Shown here piece by piece: positions 48,540 to 59,837 of a stretch of DNA of 64,000 nucleotides. How positions within the stretch are numbered: position 1 is the stretch's first letter; each line of letters opens with the position of its first letter. The translations under genes and the position numbers were made by a program. Source of the DNA: Marinomonas rhizomae (GTDB lineage Bacteria > Pseudomonadota > Gammaproteobacteria > Pseudomonadales > Marinomonadaceae); NCBI RefSeq assembly GCF_024397855.1, contig NZ_CP073343.1, forward strand, positions 3,100,001 through 3,164,000, given 5' to 3'. The notes under the pieces were generated by a model. The model ran no database searches. It saw only the letters and a list, made by a program, of their open reading frames with translations, and was not told where the DNA came from.

Positions 48540-49661
48540 ATGAAAGAAAGCCCTATTGCGAACAACGCAAACAGCTCAAAAAAAGTCATTGTCGGCATGT
48601 CCGGCGGTGTCGACTCCTCTGTATCTGCGCTTATCTTGATGCAACAGGGTTATCAGGTTGAAGGTCTGTTCATGAAGAACTGGGACGAAGACGATGGCAC
48701 AGAATATTGTACCGCTAAAGACGACCTAGCCGATGCGCAAGCCGTATCTGACAAACTAGGCATTAAGCTACATACGGCTAACTTTGCCTCAGAATACTGG
48801 GACAACGTCTTCGAGCACTTTCTTGCTGAGTACAAAGCTGGACGCACGCCAAACCCAGATATTCTGTGTAATAAAGAAATCAAATTCAAAGCGTTTTTAG
48901 AATACGCGATGGCATTAAACGCGGATTATATAGCCACTGGACATTATGTTCGTCGTGGTGAAAAAGATGGCGAACCATTACTCCTAAAAGGCCTAGACGG
49001 CAACAAAGACCAGAGCTACTTTTTGTATGCGGTTGGCAAAGACGAAATAGCGAAAACCCTCTTCCCTGTTGGTGAACTTGAAAAGCCAGAAGTACGTCGC
49101 TTGGCAGAAGAATTCGGCTTGGTCACTCACAACAAAAAAGACAGCACTGGCATCTGTTTTATCGGCGAACGCCGTTTCAAAGATTTCTTAGAGCAATACT
49201 TACCCGCTCAACCCGGTAATATTGAAACCCTAGAAGGCGATAAAATTGCCCGCCACCACGGCTTGATGTACCACACTATTGGTCAACGCCAAGGTTTAGG
49301 TATTGGTGGTTTAGCCAAATATTCAGACGATCCATGGTATGTGGTTGAGAAAGACCTAGAACGTAATGTTCTGATCGTTACGCAAGGCGGCCAACATGAG
49401 TCCTTGTTTAAAACACATTTAATCGCCGACAACTTCGACTGGGTTGCGAGAGAAAAACCAAGCTTCCCACTAACATGCAAAGCAAAATGCCGTTATCGTC
49501 AGCCAGACCAAGAATGCACCATCATTGAATTAGCCGATGGCCGCGTTGAAGTATCCTTTGTGGAACCGCAGCGAGCAATCACGCCTGGCCAATCCGTGGT
49601 GCTTTATGTAGACGAAGTGTGTCTTGGTGGCGGCATAATTAACGTCGCTTTTAACAAGTAG
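48540..49661 (+). CDS. mnmA: tRNA-specific 2-thiouridylase MnmA
   Basis: ATP-pyrophosphatase that thiolates U34 of tRNA-Glu, -Gln and -Lys with sulfur from TusE. 373 residues: PP-loop SGGVDS (21-26), catalytic nucleophile C110 ([12 protein letters not shown]), persulfide-carrying C206 ([13 protein letters not shown]), and the C-terminal CKAKCRYRQ region. All catalytic residues are present. Seventy-seven bases after nudJ, and 17 bases before hflD. Its sulfur donors, tusDCBE, are in the same window at 32.3-33.7 kb. Confidence 0.97.
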   Translation: MKESPIANNANSSKKVIVGMSGGVDSSVSALILMQQGYQVEGLFMKNWDEDDGTEYCTAKDDLADAQAVSDKLGIKLHTANFASEYWDNVFEHFLAEYKAGRTPNPDILCNKEIKFKAFLEYAMALNADYIATGHYVRRGEKDGEPLLLKGLDGNKDQSYFLYAVGKDEIAKTLFPVGELEKPEVRRLAEEFGLVTHNKKDSTGICFIGERRFKDFLEQYLPAQPGNIETLEGDKIARHHGLMYHTIGQRQGLGIGGLAKYSDDPWYVVEKDLERNVLIVTQGGQHESLFKTHLIADNFDWVAREKPSFPLTCKAKCRYRQPDQECTIIELADGRVEVSFVEPQRAITPGQSVVLYVDEVCLGGGIINVAFNK

Positions 49662-49678
49662 TTATTAAGAGAGAAAAC

Positions 49679-50308
49679 GTGAGCAGCAGAGAAAAAGAGC
49701 AAACTATCGCCCTAACCGCCATCTTTCAAGCGGCAGAATTAGTATCAATTCTAGCGAAAACAGGCCAAGTTGATAATGCCAGCCTACAACCATTATTAGA
49801 CAGTTTATTAATGGTTAATGCAGCCTCTACCGAAGATATTTATGGCGGCCAATGGGATTGCTCAACCAATCTTGCTTTAGGAAGAAAAATCTCTCGTCAA
49901 GCATTAGGCAAGGAACGCAGTAGCGTGAACCCCGACACCTTGAGGTACGCGCTTAGCTTGATTCACCTTGAAAACAAGCTCGCTAAAACGCCCGAAATGC
50001 TGTCGACTATCGGGCAAAAAATTGCTCAAATCGAACAGAAAAAAGCCCATTATGAGAGCGTTCTACACGAAAACATGTTGGCGTCGATTTCAGGAATGTA
50101 CCAAGATACCTTAAGTAAATTATCCTTTCGCATTCAAGTACATGGCGACAGTCGCTTCTTACAGCAACCGCAAGTCGCTAACCAAGTTCGGGCTATTTTG
50201 ATGTCGGGCATTCGAGCCGCAATGCTATGGCGACAACTTGGCGGAAAGCGCTGGCATTTAATCTTTAAAAGAAAAGCATTATTGAATGCTCTAGAGTCAC
50301 GTAATTAA
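49679..50308 (+). CDS. hflD: High frequency lysogenization protein HflD homologue
   Basis: 209-residue helical protein (YcfC family), peripherally membrane-associated; in E. coli it influences lambda CII stability and lies in mnmA-hflD-purB. TIALTAIFQAAELVSILAKTGQ at the N terminus and RIQVHGDSRFLQQPQVANQVRAILMSGIRAAMLWRQLGGKRW at the C terminus (read in parts) are typical. GTG start at 49679, 17 bases after mnmA, with AGAG upstream. Cellular function outside phage biology is unclear. Confidence 0.93.
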   Translation: MSSREKEQTIALTAIFQAAELVSILAKTGQVDNASLQPLLDSLLMVNAASTEDIYGGQWDCSTNLALGRKISRQALGKERSSVNPDTLRYALSLIHLENKLAKTPEMLSTIGQKIAQIEQKKAHYESVLHENMLASISGMYQDTLSKLSFRIQVHGDSRFLQQPQVANQVRAILMSGIRAAMLWRQLGGKRWHLIFKRKALLNALESRN

Positions 50309-50311
50309 TTT

Positions 50312-50334
50312 AAAAAGACCCGCCGGGTCTTTTT
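50312..50334 (+). terminator. Terminator downstream of hflD
   Basis: AAAAAGACCC-GCC-GGGTCTTTTT hairpin plus extra T, four bases after the hflD stop. Confidence 0.85.
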
Positions 50335-50585
50335 TTATGTCTCATAAATCACCTTTAATAGGCAATTGACACTCAAATTGATTCAATAAAATCCTCAGTG
50401 AATAATTGAAATCAATTTCCACTATATCTGAGAGCCAATATATCTATGTTGGTTTTTTAGGTAGTATATCGTACAAATTTTTAACCTGTGCGGGTTAACC
50501 TGTAAGAGCAGTTTAAATTAGGGAATGGCGGCTAAAAGTCATCTTCGATTCAATAGGCTAATGCCTGAAATGTTAGGGGAATTAC
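50335..50585 (+). promoter_or_regulatory. icd upstream region with direct repeats
   Basis: About 250 bases before icd. TTAACCTGT occurs at 50481-50489 and again at 50495-50503 (14-base period), with GGTTAACC as a palindrome across the second copy. Possibly an operator; no promoter is certain. AGGGGAA precedes the icd ATG. Confidence 0.4.
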
Positions 50586-52808
50586 ATGTCAACGAAACAA
50601 ACCATTTACTATACATTTACTGATGAGGCGCCAGCTCTGGCAACCGCGTCTCTGCTTCCTATCTTTGGCGCTTTCGCGAAAGAAGCAGACATAGAACTAA
50701 AACTAACGGATATATCTTTAGCAAGTCGTGTTATCGCTGCTTTTTCAGACTTACTTCCTGCAGACAAACAAGCAGAAGACGGCCTAAAGTTCCTAGGTGA
50801 TCTAACAGCAAATCCTGAAGCGAACATTGTGAAACTGCCTAACATCAGTGCTTCTTTGCCACAGCTTTACGCAACAATCAAAGAATTGAACGCAGAAGGT
50901 TACGGCCTTCCTGAATACCCAGAAAACCCACAAACAGACGAAGAAAAAGACGTTCAAGCGCGCTACTCTAAAGTGCTTGGTAGTGCAGTAAACCCTGTTC
51001 TTCGTCAAGGCAACTCTGACCGTCGCGCGCCAGCGGCCGTTAAAGGCTTCGCTCGTAAAAACCCTCATTCAATGGGCAAATGGAGCAAAACATCTGTTTC
51101 ACACGTTGACTACATGCGTGATGGTGATTTTTACTCTTCTGAGCAGTCCACTACTATGGATTCCGCTCAAACAGTTAAGATTGAATTCGTTGCGAAAGAC
51201 GGCTCTGTCGAAGTGAAAAAATCCCTTCCTCTGCTTGCTGGTGAAATCATCGACAGCATGAACATCAGCACTCAAAAGCTTCGCGCTTTCTTTGAAGCAT
51301 CACTACAAGAAGCGAAAGAAGACAACATCATGTGGTCTGTACACTTAAAAGCCACCATGATGAAAGTGTCTCACCCAATCGTATTTGGTCACGCGGTCAC
51401 AGTTTTCTACAAAGACGTTTTCGAAAAATACGGTGAGCTTTTCAAAGAAATCGGCGTTAACCCAAACAACGGTTTGGGTAGCGTTTACGATAAAATTCAA
51501 AGCCTTCCAGAAGCGAAGCAAGAAGAAATCAAACAAGCCATTCAAGACGTTTACAAAACACGTCCTGAACTAGCGATGGTAGACTCAGACAAAGGCATCA
51601 CTAACCTTCACGTACCAAGCGACGTAATCGTTGATGCGTCTATGCCTGCAATGATCCGTAACTCTGGTAAAATGTGGGGCCGCGATGGTAAAGCACACGA
51701 TGCGAAAGCTGTCATTCCAGACAGCACTTACGCGCGTATTTACCAAGAAACTATCAACTTCTGTAAAACTAACGGCGCATTCGATCCAGTTACAATGGGT
51801 ACAGTGCCAAACGTTGGCCTAATGGCTCAAAAAGCAGAAGAATACGGCTCTCATGATAAAACCTATGAAATGAAAGCTGACGGCGTGATGCGCGTTGTGG
51901 ATGCAAACGGCAATGTCCTAATGCAGCACAATGTTGAGAAAGGCGATATCTGGCGTGCTTGCCAAACCAAAGACGCTGCTATTCGCGACTGGGTAAAATT
52001 AGGTGTTACTCGTGCCCGTCAATCTGACACACCTGCTGTTTTCTGGTTAGAAGACGTTCGCGCACACGATAACGAGCTACGTAAAAAAGTAGAAACTTAC
52101 CTAAAAGACCACGATACAAGCGGACTAGACATTCGCATCATGTCTTACAACGAAGCAATCCGTTTCTCTATGGAACGCATTATTCGCGGTAAAGACACTA
52201 TTTCCGTAACAGGTAACATCCTACGTGACTACCTAACTGACCTGTTCCCAATCTTAGAATTGGGCACGTCTGCGAAAATGCTGTCTATCGTACCCATGCT
52301 AAATGGCGGCGGCATGTATGAAACTGGCGCGGGCGGTTCTGCTCCTAAGCACGTTCAACAGCTTGTGAACGAAAACTACCTTCGCTGGGACTCTCTAGGT
52401 GAATTCCTAGCCGTAGCGGTATCTTTCGAAGAGCTTGGTATTAAGCACAACAATGAAAAAGCAAAAGTTCTTGCTAAGTGCTTAGATAAAGCGACTGGCA
52501 AATTGCTAGACACCAACAAGTCTCCTTCTCGCAAAGTGGGCGACATTGATAACCGTGGTAGCCATTTCTACCTAGCGTTGTACTGGTCTCAAGAACTTGC
52601 GGCACAAACGGAAGATGCAACCTTGGCAGCGAAATTCGCTCCTCTTGCTAAGCAACTTGCCGATAACGAAGACAAGATCGTTGCTGAACTTGCGGCAGTA
52701 CAAGGCAAGCCTTCTGGCTTATCTGGTTACTACCACATGGATCTAAATGAAGTGGCTAAGATCATGCGTCCTAGCGCAACGTTCAACGGTGCTCTATCTT
52801 CTCTATAA
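50586..52808 (+). CDS. icd: Isocitrate dehydrogenase, NADP-dependent, monomeric type
   Basis: TCA-cycle enzyme oxidising isocitrate to 2-oxoglutarate with NADP. The 740-residue length is that of the monomeric IDH-II class, not the dimeric 416-residue enzyme. Hallmarks: [20 protein letters not shown] at the N terminus, [23 protein letters not shown] with substrate-binding serine and arginines near 140-155, [13 protein letters not shown] loop at 360, and [27 protein letters not shown]. No dimeric icd is present in the window, although Pseudomonas carries both in tandem here. Confidence 0.97.
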   Translation: MSTKQTIYYTFTDEAPALATASLLPIFGAFAKEADIELKLTDISLASRVIAAFSDLLPADKQAEDGLKFLGDLTANPEANIVKLPNISASLPQLYATIKELNAEGYGLPEYPENPQTDEEKDVQARYSKVLGSAVNPVLRQGNSDRRAPAAVKGFARKNPHSMGKWSKTSVSHVDYMRDGDFYSSEQSTTMDSAQTVKIEFVAKDGSVEVKKSLPLLAGEIIDSMNISTQKLRAFFEASLQEAKEDNIMWSVHLKATMMKVSHPIVFGHAVTVFYKDVFEKYGELFKEIGVNPNNGLGSVYDKIQSLPEAKQEEIKQAIQDVYKTRPELAMVDSDKGITNLHVPSDVIVDASMPAMIRNSGKMWGRDGKAHDAKAVIPDSTYARIYQETINFCKTNGAFDPVTMGTVPNVGLMAQKAEEYGSHDKTYEMKADGVMRVVDANGNVLMQHNVEKGDIWRACQTKDAAIRDWVKLGVTRARQSDTPAVFWLEDVRAHDNELRKKVETYLKDHDTSGLDIRIMSYNEAIRFSMERIIRGKDTISVTGNILRDYLTDLFPILELGTSAKMLSIVPMLNGGGMYETGAGGSAPKHVQQLVNENYLRWDSLGEFLAVAVSFEELGIKHNNEKAKVLAKCLDKATGKLLDTNKSPSRKVGDIDNRGSHFYLALYWSQELAAQTEDATLAAKFAPLAKQLADNEDKIVAELAAVQGKPSGLSGYYHMDLNEVAKIMRPSATFNGALSSL

Positions 52809-52851
52809 GAAGACAGACCTAGGACAAACATTTTGTCTTGAAAGTGAAATC

Positions 52852-52884
52852 AAAGCCCCAAGTAACTCGCTTACTTGGGGCTTT
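52852..52884 (+). terminator. Terminator downstream of icd
   Basis: Perfect 14-bp stem AAAGCCCCAAGTAA / TTACTTGGGGCTTT, 5-nt loop, followed by T. Confidence 0.92.
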
Positions 52885-52968
52885 TTCATTTTGTTGGAAA
52901 AATCATCAACAAAACAAAGCTAATCCCTTTCACGCCATAGAAGTGCGCCCCCCTTTTGCCTATAATAG

Positions 52969-54378
<1,410 letters not shown>

Positions 54379-54403
54379 GATTGATGCTTTAAATAGCAGC
54401 ACT

Positions 54404-54431
54404 AAAAAGAGCCGATTTATCGGCTCTTTTT
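54404..54431 (+). terminator. Terminator downstream of purB
   Basis: AAAAAGAGCCGA-TTTA-TCGGCTCTTTTT hairpin 25 bases after the purB stop. Confidence 0.9.
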
Positions 54432-54501
54432 GCCTTTAAAGCAGCCAACCTGTAGTAATACATATCACTACTTTATTTGTTCTTTTTTTGATGAGCGATT
54501 T

Positions 54502-55710
54502 ATGACAGACCTAAATACACCGTTGACTATTCTTGGTGGCATCACAGCCCAAACCTTTATTGATGAATATTGGCAGAAAAAGCCTTTGTTGATTCGCGGT
54601 GGTCTTGTCGACTTCACTTTACCTCTAGAAGCCGATGAGCTTGCTGGCATGGCAATGGAGGAAGAAATTGAATCTCGTATTGTGATCGAGAACGGCTTAA
54701 GCCCTTGGGAAACACGCCAAGGCCCATTTAACGAAGATACTTTTGCAACCTTACCAGAGAAAGAATGGACCCTATTAGTTCAAGCCGTTGATCACTGGGT
54801 ACCAGAAATTCAAAACCTAAAAGAGCAATTTGAATTCTTACCAAGCTGGCGCTTAGACGATGTGATGGTCAGCTACGCGACAGAAGGCGGCAGCGTTGGT
54901 CCACATTATGATCAATACGATGTGTTCTTGGTACAAATATCTGGCAAACGTCGCTGGCAGGTTCTCGCTCCAGATGAATATCAAGATTCAGCAATTCCAA
55001 ATATTCAGCTGCATATTCTAGACAACTTTCCTGTTAATCCCGACATGGATTGGGAGCTAGAAGCGGGTGATATTCTCTATTTGCCACCTAACTTTGCTCA
55101 CAACGGCCGTTCACTAGACGACGAGTGCATGACCTACTCCATCGGTTTCCGTGCGCCAAGCATGCAAGATGTCTTAACTGGGATTCGCGATAAACTCTGT
55201 GAAACGGACAATGTGAAAGATCGCTTTGCCGCGCCAGAAACAGCCAACCGTCAGCACAGCGCTCACATCAGCAAAGACGACATCCAGTACTTACAAATCG
55301 AATTAGCTTGCCTTATCAATCAACCTGACCTACTCGCTGAGTGGTTAGGAGAAACAATGAGTGAAAGCAAATACCCAGAATATCTGGCACCATTAAATCA
55401 AGAAGAAGTAAACGACGCGTTTAGCAGTGCAACACAAGGTCAAACCTTCATCCGCCCTGGTGATGCACGTATTTGTTATTATGCCCAACAGAATGCTGAA
55501 GATAACGGCAAGATTCGTGTGTTTTGCAATGGCGAAAATCTGCTTGTTGATGCAGAGCTAACAGGTTTTATTGAAGCCGTTTGCCACCAAATTGAATTCG
55601 ATTTCTCAGGCTTGGATTTGACACAACATACGGATCTAGAGCCTCTTGTATGCTTTCTAATTCGTCAACAAGGTTTAATTGAATTAGTTGCAGCAGCAGA
55701 AGAAGAATAA
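54502..55710 (+). CDS. roxA: Cupin/JmjC ribosomal protein hydroxylase (RoxA/YcfD type)
   Basis: Fe(II)/2-oxoglutarate oxygenase of the RoxA family, which hydroxylates an arginine of ribosomal protein L16. 402 residues (E. coli 373). YWQKKPLLIRGG near 17-28 is typical; the metal triad starts with H-x-D in GPHYDQYDVFLVQISGKRRW, with the distal histidine in LPPNFAHNG; a C-terminal winged-helix region follows. ATG at 54502 chosen; the in-frame extension to 54430 overlaps the purB terminator. Probably cotranscribed with the GNAT gene 24 bases downstream. Confidence 0.9.
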   Translation: MTDLNTPLTILGGITAQTFIDEYWQKKPLLIRGGLVDFTLPLEADELAGMAMEEEIESRIVIENGLSPWETRQGPFNEDTFATLPEKEWTLLVQAVDHWVPEIQNLKEQFEFLPSWRLDDVMVSYATEGGSVGPHYDQYDVFLVQISGKRRWQVLAPDEYQDSAIPNIQLHILDNFPVNPDMDWELEAGDILYLPPNFAHNGRSLDDECMTYSIGFRAPSMQDVLTGIRDKLCETDNVKDRFAAPETANRQHSAHISKDDIQYLQIELACLINQPDLLAEWLGETMSESKYPEYLAPLNQEEVNDAFSSATQGQTFIRPGDARICYYAQQNAEDNGKIRVFCNGENLLVDAELTGFIEAVCHQIEFDFSGLDLTQHTDLEPLVCFLIRQQGLIELVAAAEEE

Positions 55711-55734
55711 AAGACCGTATATTAAGGGACTCAC

Positions 55735-56151
55735 ATGAAGGTATTAACGTCAGACTGGAACAGCAGCAAAGATCAACTGACCTTTGTGCGAAAACAAGTC
55801 TTTATCATTGAGCAAGGTATTGACCCACAAGACGAATGGGACGAGCTAGACGAAGACGCCGTTCACTTTGTTTCCTTTGGTACAACAGCCGTTCCGACGG
55901 GAACCTGCCGTTTAACAGACAATGGCCAAATTGGCCGTTTGGCAGTTCTACCCGCTTATCGACATCAGGGCTACGGTGAAATGCTGTTAATTCGTGCAGT
56001 GAAAGTCGCCAGAGAAATGGGCATTCGCAAAGTGTTTTTACACGCTCAAGTTGACGTACAAACCTTCTATGAAAAGCAAAACTTTCATACTGATGGCAAG
56101 GTTTTTTTAGAAGCCGGAAAAATGCACATCCGTATGGAACGAGACATTTAA
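55735..56151 (+). CDS. GNAT family N-acetyltransferase
   Basis: 138-residue acetyltransferase of the YjcF/ElaA-like group. Acetyl-CoA-binding motif A is IGRLAVLPAYRHQGYGEMLL (about 64-83, with RHQGYG as the pyrophosphate loop); RKQVFIIEQGIDPQDEWDELD at the N terminus and FYEKQNF near the C terminus are typical. Substrate unknown. Follows roxA closely; the stretch after it converges on a LysR gene. Confidence 0.9.
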   Translation: MKVLTSDWNSSKDQLTFVRKQVFIIEQGIDPQDEWDELDEDAVHFVSFGTTAVPTGTCRLTDNGQIGRLAVLPAYRHQGYGEMLLIRAVKVAREMGIRKVFLHAQVDVQTFYEKQNFHTDGKVFLEAGKMHIRMERDI

Positions 56152-56173
56152 CCAAAGCCTTTGATAACGCTGT

Positions 56174-57070
56174 TTAGGCATCAGAGGCTGACGTTAATCT
56201 TTGCAATAATACCTCTTTCGCATGGGCAACCCTTGCTTGTCGTAAGGCGCTTGATGCCCAAATCAAATAATACTGCATTGTATAGGCTCCGACAGGCGCT
56301 GGGACTTCCATCAATTCGCCTTTTGCAATCTGCTCACGACATAAAAACTCAGGCATCACAGACCAACCAACGCCTTTAGTTAGCAAATTACGCAAAGCTC
56401 GCAGATCTTGACTGACGACCGTGGGAATAATTTGCTCTGTTTTAATACGGTTTTTTAATAGCCACTTATCGATCAAAGATAACTCTAGGTTGTACGCTAA
56501 AAGAGGCGCGTGACTAATTGCATGGCTAAAATCATCCGCTGCGACCAACGCCTTGACGACCGAAGGCGACGCCACAGCAACCACTTCACACCTCAACAGC
56601 GTTTCGCTTTGCAATCGACTGTCTGTCACTGGGTGTGCCGAAATACCAAGATCGCAGTGCCCTTCTAGTAACATACTGGTAATCATTGGCCCATCGCCAG
56701 TATGCATTCTTACTCGAATCCCAGCCTCAATCAGAGGCAGTAACTCTGCCGTTAGAACTTCGGCCATAAAGTCAGCATGGCCAATAATTTGCAAAGCACC
56801 AGCTCCCCCCACCGAACGGAATCGTGCGGAAGATAACGCCGCTTCGGCCGCATCCAGCTTATCTCCTACATCGGCCGCTAGTTCATCCGCCGCTGATGTA
56901 GGCATGACACCCGCAGGTTGACGCTCAAACAAAGGCCGACCAACGGCGACTTCAAGACCAGCAATGTGCTGAGAAACAGCAGGCTGGGTTAAGTTAAGTG
57001 AACGAGCGGCCCCACTGATAGAGCGCTGACGATAGACCTCAACAAAAGTACGCAATCGTGAAAGAGACAT
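56174..57070 (-). CDS. LysR family transcriptional regulator
   Basis: 298-residue LTTR: N-terminal winged helix-turn-helix (about 1-60, FVEVYRQRSISGAARSLNLTQPAVSQHIAGLE) and a C-terminal periplasmic-binding-like effector domain (about 90-290). Divergent from an aldehyde dehydrogenase gene across 159 bases, the classic arrangement for a LysR regulator controlling its neighbour and itself. The inducer is unknown; an aromatic aldehyde or acid is a guess from the neighbour. Confidence 0.93.
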   Translation of the reverse strand: MSLSRLRTFVEVYRQRSISGAARSLNLTQPAVSQHIAGLEVAVGRPLFERQPAGVMPTSAADELAADVGDKLDAAEAALSSARFRSVGGAGALQIIGHADFMAEVLTAELLPLIEAGIRVRMHTGDGPMITSMLLEGHCDLGISAHPVTDSRLQSETLLRCEVVAVASPSVVKALVAADDFSHAISHAPLLAYNLELSLIDKWLLKNRIKTEQIIPTVVSQDLRALRNLLTKGVGWSVMPEFLCREQIAKGELMEVPAPVGAYTMQYYLIWASSALRQARVAHAKEVLLQRLTSASDA

Positions 57071-57078
57071 AACCCCTC

Positions 57079-57092
57079 ATAAATATATTTAT
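57079..57092. promoter_or_regulatory. Palindrome in the lysR / aldehyde dehydrogenase intergenic region
   Basis: ATAAATATATTTAT is a perfect 14-base palindrome, flanked on both sides by ACCCCT. It lies eight bases from the LysR start and is a candidate operator for that regulator. Confidence 0.4.
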
Positions 57093-57229
57093 ACCCCTAC
57101 CAAAATAGCATTGTTGGCGTGTCATCACTACTGGAGATTACTATATGGACATAATGAGTAAGAGAGTATTAACAGCTTGAAAACAACCCAAGCTACCTTG
57201 ATTACATATATTTAAAGGAGGACATTATT

Positions 57230-58648
57230 ATGACACCTGCAAGCGAACATTTAGATTTATTAAACACATTAAGTAAGATGAAAGAGCACAATATGGCAGA
57301 AGGTCCAGCCAGTGCAGAACTACGCAAAGATCGATTACAGCGTGCGATTAAATTAATTAAAGAAAACTACCGCGACCTAAGTGACGCCATGAGCAAGGAC
57401 TTTGGTCATCGCAGTGCTTACCAGTCTGCCACTGCAGACATTGCTACTACGATCAAATTACTAAAAGACGCCATAGAAAATTTATCTATTTGGATGCAGG
57501 ATCAGCCTGTGGAAGCCCCTGAGCCAGGAATGAAAGCCTGGATTCAGCATCAGCCTTTGGGGGTTGTCGGCATTATTAGTCCATGGAATTTCCCTATCAA
57601 CCTTTCTTTTGGCCCACTGGCTAGCGTATTTGCTGCTGGCAATAGCGCTATGTTGAAGCCATCTGAACTAACTCCCAAAACTTCTGCGTTATTAGCTGAA
57701 CTGGTTGCCCGTTATTTCACACCACAAGAGCTAACCCTTGTATTGGGTGATGCCGAGGTCGGCAAAGCATTTAGCGCTCTGCCTTTCAATCATTTAGTCT
57801 TTACAGGGAGCACCGCGGTTGGCAAACACATCATGCGCGCTGCCGCTGATAACTTAGTCCCCGTCACTCTAGAACTTGGCGGTAAGTCTCCAGCCATGGT
57901 GGATGAAGACGCCGATATCCCCCAAGCCGTAGAGCGTATATTAACGGTGAAAACCTTTAATGTTGGGCAGATCTGTATTTCACCTGACTATATGATGATT
58001 CCAGAAAACAAAGTGGACTCCTTTGTCGAAGCTGCAAAAGCCTTTGTTCAACATAGCTTTCCAACCATGCAAGACAACCCTGATTACACTTCAATTATCA
58101 GTGAAAATCACTACAAACGCCTTATTGGGTTACTTGATGATGCTAAGAATAAAGGTGCCAATGTCATCAGTCTAGCGGCTGAAGGCGAGGTAGATTATGA
58201 CGATAGAAGTCGTAAGATAGCGCCATTTCTCATCTTTAATGTCACCGACGATATGGACATCATGCAAGAAGAAATCTTTGGCCCTCTGCTTCCAGTGAAA
58301 ACTTACGCTAAGCCAGAGGAAGCAGTGGCTTACATCAACAATAACCCACGCCCATTGGCAGCTTATTACTTTGGTGATGACACTGAGCGTCAACAAGCCT
58401 TTGCCCGTAACACTATCTCTGGCGGCTTAGTCATCAATGACGCCATGACACATGTTTCTGTCGAAACCCTCCCTTTTGGTGGTATAGGTCCATCAGGCAT
58501 GGGGGCTTATCACGGCATCCATGGCTTTAAACGCTTCACTCACGAAAAAGCCGTTGTATTGCAAAGCGAAGACGGAGCTTCAGGTAAACGCCTGCGAGCA
58601 CCGTACAAAGATAAACAGGCTGCGCTTGAAGAAATACTAAATAGCTAA
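57230..58648 (+). CDS. calB: Coniferyl aldehyde dehydrogenase-type aldehyde dehydrogenase
   Basis: NAD(P)-dependent aldehyde dehydrogenase, 472 residues, of the class-3/CalB group that oxidises coniferyl aldehyde to ferulate. ISPWNFPINLSFGPLASVFAAGNSAMLKPSE is the cofactor-binding region, the general base is in VTLELGGKSP, and the nucleophilic cysteine in NVGQICISPDYM. C-terminal FGGIGPSGMGAYHGIHGFKRFTHEK is typical. A strong AAAGGAGGA precedes the ATG. Substrate assignment is by family resemblance; other aldehydes are possible. Confidence 0.85.
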   Translation: MTPASEHLDLLNTLSKMKEHNMAEGPASAELRKDRLQRAIKLIKENYRDLSDAMSKDFGHRSAYQSATADIATTIKLLKDAIENLSIWMQDQPVEAPEPGMKAWIQHQPLGVVGIISPWNFPINLSFGPLASVFAAGNSAMLKPSELTPKTSALLAELVARYFTPQELTLVLGDAEVGKAFSALPFNHLVFTGSTAVGKHIMRAAADNLVPVTLELGGKSPAMVDEDADIPQAVERILTVKTFNVGQICISPDYMMIPENKVDSFVEAAKAFVQHSFPTMQDNPDYTSIISENHYKRLIGLLDDAKNKGANVISLAAEGEVDYDDRSRKIAPFLIFNVTDDMDIMQEEIFGPLLPVKTYAKPEEAVAYINNNPRPLAAYYFGDDTERQQAFARNTISGGLVINDAMTHVSVETLPFGGIGPSGMGAYHGIHGFKRFTHEKAVVLQSEDGASGKRLRAPYKDKQAALEEILNS

Positions 58649-58680
58649 GCCCATCAACTTGCAGCTCTTGGCAACAAAAA

Positions 58681-58715
58681 AAGCGAGTCATCCAGATTGG
58701 ACCGACTCGCTTTTT
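58681..58715. terminator. Bidirectional terminator calB / fklB
   Basis: AAGCGAGTC (58681-58689) pairs with GACTCGCTT (58704-58712); an inner TCC/GGA extends the stem. A-run before and T-run after. Confidence 0.85.
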
Positions 58716-58765
58716 ACGCATTTTTTGAATACGTTAAAGTTAACGCTTTGCCTTAAGCTATGTCA

Positions 58766-59386
58766 TTAAACAATAGCGATTAGCTCAACATCAAACTGTA
58801 GTACAGAGAAAGGTTGAATCATTGCGCCAGCGCCTTGAGCACCGTATGCCAATTCAGCTGGAATAGTAAGACGGTATTTCGCGCCTTCTTTCATCAACTG
58901 AAGACCTTCAGTCCAACCAGCAATAACGCCAGTTAGAGGAAATTCAATTGGCTCGCCACGAGCAATAGAGCTATCGAATACTTGTCCATCAATCAAACGG
59001 CCTTCGTAATGTACACGAACAGTCGCTTCACGGTTTGGAGTTGCACCCGTACCTTCTTCAAGAATTTCGAACTGCAAACCACTTTCTGTCGTTTGAACGC
59101 CATCTTTAGCTTTGTTTTCAGCAAGGAAAGCTTCGCCCGCTTTAACTGTCTCTTCAGACGCTGCACGGCTTTTCTCTTCCATTTTTTGCTGTAGTTCAGC
59201 AAAAGCAGCTTCTAGCTCTTCACCAGGAACGCGCATTTCTGCACCATTCACAGCGTCTTCAATCGCAGCAAAAAGATGCGTTAGAGACAATTCACCAAGA
59301 TCACTACCACGCAGCTGATCACCAATTTGACGACCAATGCCGTATGCGATTTTTGCTTCGTTAGAGTCGAACGACAGTTCAGACAT
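58766..59386 (-). CDS. fklB: FKBP-type peptidyl-prolyl isomerase (FklB/FkpA-like)
   Basis: 206-residue isomerase matching E. coli FklB (206): an N-terminal dimerisation domain (1-90, AKIAYGIGRQIGDQLRG) joined by a long helix (SRAASEETVKAGEAFLAENKAKDGV) to a C-terminal FKBP domain (VRVHYEGRLIDGQVFDSSIARGEPIEFPL, GWTEGLQLMKEGAKYRLTIPAELAYG; read in parts). There is no signal peptide, so it is cytoplasmic and FklB rather than FkpA. Confidence 0.93.
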   Translation of the reverse strand: MSELSFDSNEAKIAYGIGRQIGDQLRGSDLGELSLTHLFAAIEDAVNGAEMRVPGEELEAAFAELQQKMEEKSRAASEETVKAGEAFLAENKAKDGVQTTESGLQFEILEEGTGATPNREATVRVHYEGRLIDGQVFDSSIARGEPIEFPLTGVIAGWTEGLQLMKEGAKYRLTIPAELAYGAQGAGAMIQPFSVLQFDVELIAIV

Positions 59387-59527
59387 GATTACACTCTCTT
59401 ATTTATTAACTAAAAAATTGAACGCGTATCATAACATAGGCAAATCTTATGGGCTTCTCCTCAAGCACCACAATTCCTAAAATTACTTTGGTAAAAATAT
59501 ATTTATCAGCGCCATAGATTTATTAAA

Positions 59528-59542
59528 TGATATTCATTATCA
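59528..59542 (+). promoter_or_regulatory. Fur-box-like operator
   Basis: TGATATTCATTATCA matches the 7-1-7 Fur consensus TGATAATNATTATCA at 14 of 15 positions. It lies 33 bases before a small membrane-protein gene and in the divergent region with fklB (143 bases from that start). Confidence 0.7.
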
Positions 59543-59575
59543 TTAAAGGTGTCGTTATTCATTCTGGAGTGCGCT

Positions 59576-59797
59576 ATGAAAACCAAAATATTTGTCCCAT
59601 CTCCTAAGCGTTACACAAGCGATAAACAACCAACAGATTACTGGGGGATATTGTTTATTAGCTTTATTTTTCTTTCATCAATAAGCTGTTTTTTATTCGC
59701 TAATCACAGTGACAGTAAAAAAAGCCAAAACCTATCGGCTAATGATCATAAAGCAAGCACAGTAATAGTTGACGCAGATCAGAGCAGCAAAAGCTAA
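59576..59797 (+). CDS. Small single-span membrane protein, unknown function
   Basis: 73 residues: a polar N terminus (MKTKIFVPSPKRYTSDKQ), one hydrophobic span (about 24-42, WGILFISFIFLSSISCFLF) and a polar C-terminal tail. Not recognised. The ATG at 59576 has GGAG six bases upstream, better than a start at 59549. A Fur-like box lies just upstream and a universal stress protein gene 40 bases downstream, so the two may be one iron-responsive transcript (inference). Confidence 0.65.
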   Translation: MKTKIFVPSPKRYTSDKQPTDYWGILFISFIFLSSISCFLFANHSDSKKSQNLSANDHKASTVIVDADQSSKS

Positions 59798-59837
59798 AAG
59801 GATTAAGCTATAAGGCAAATCAAAAGAGGATCTTGTC

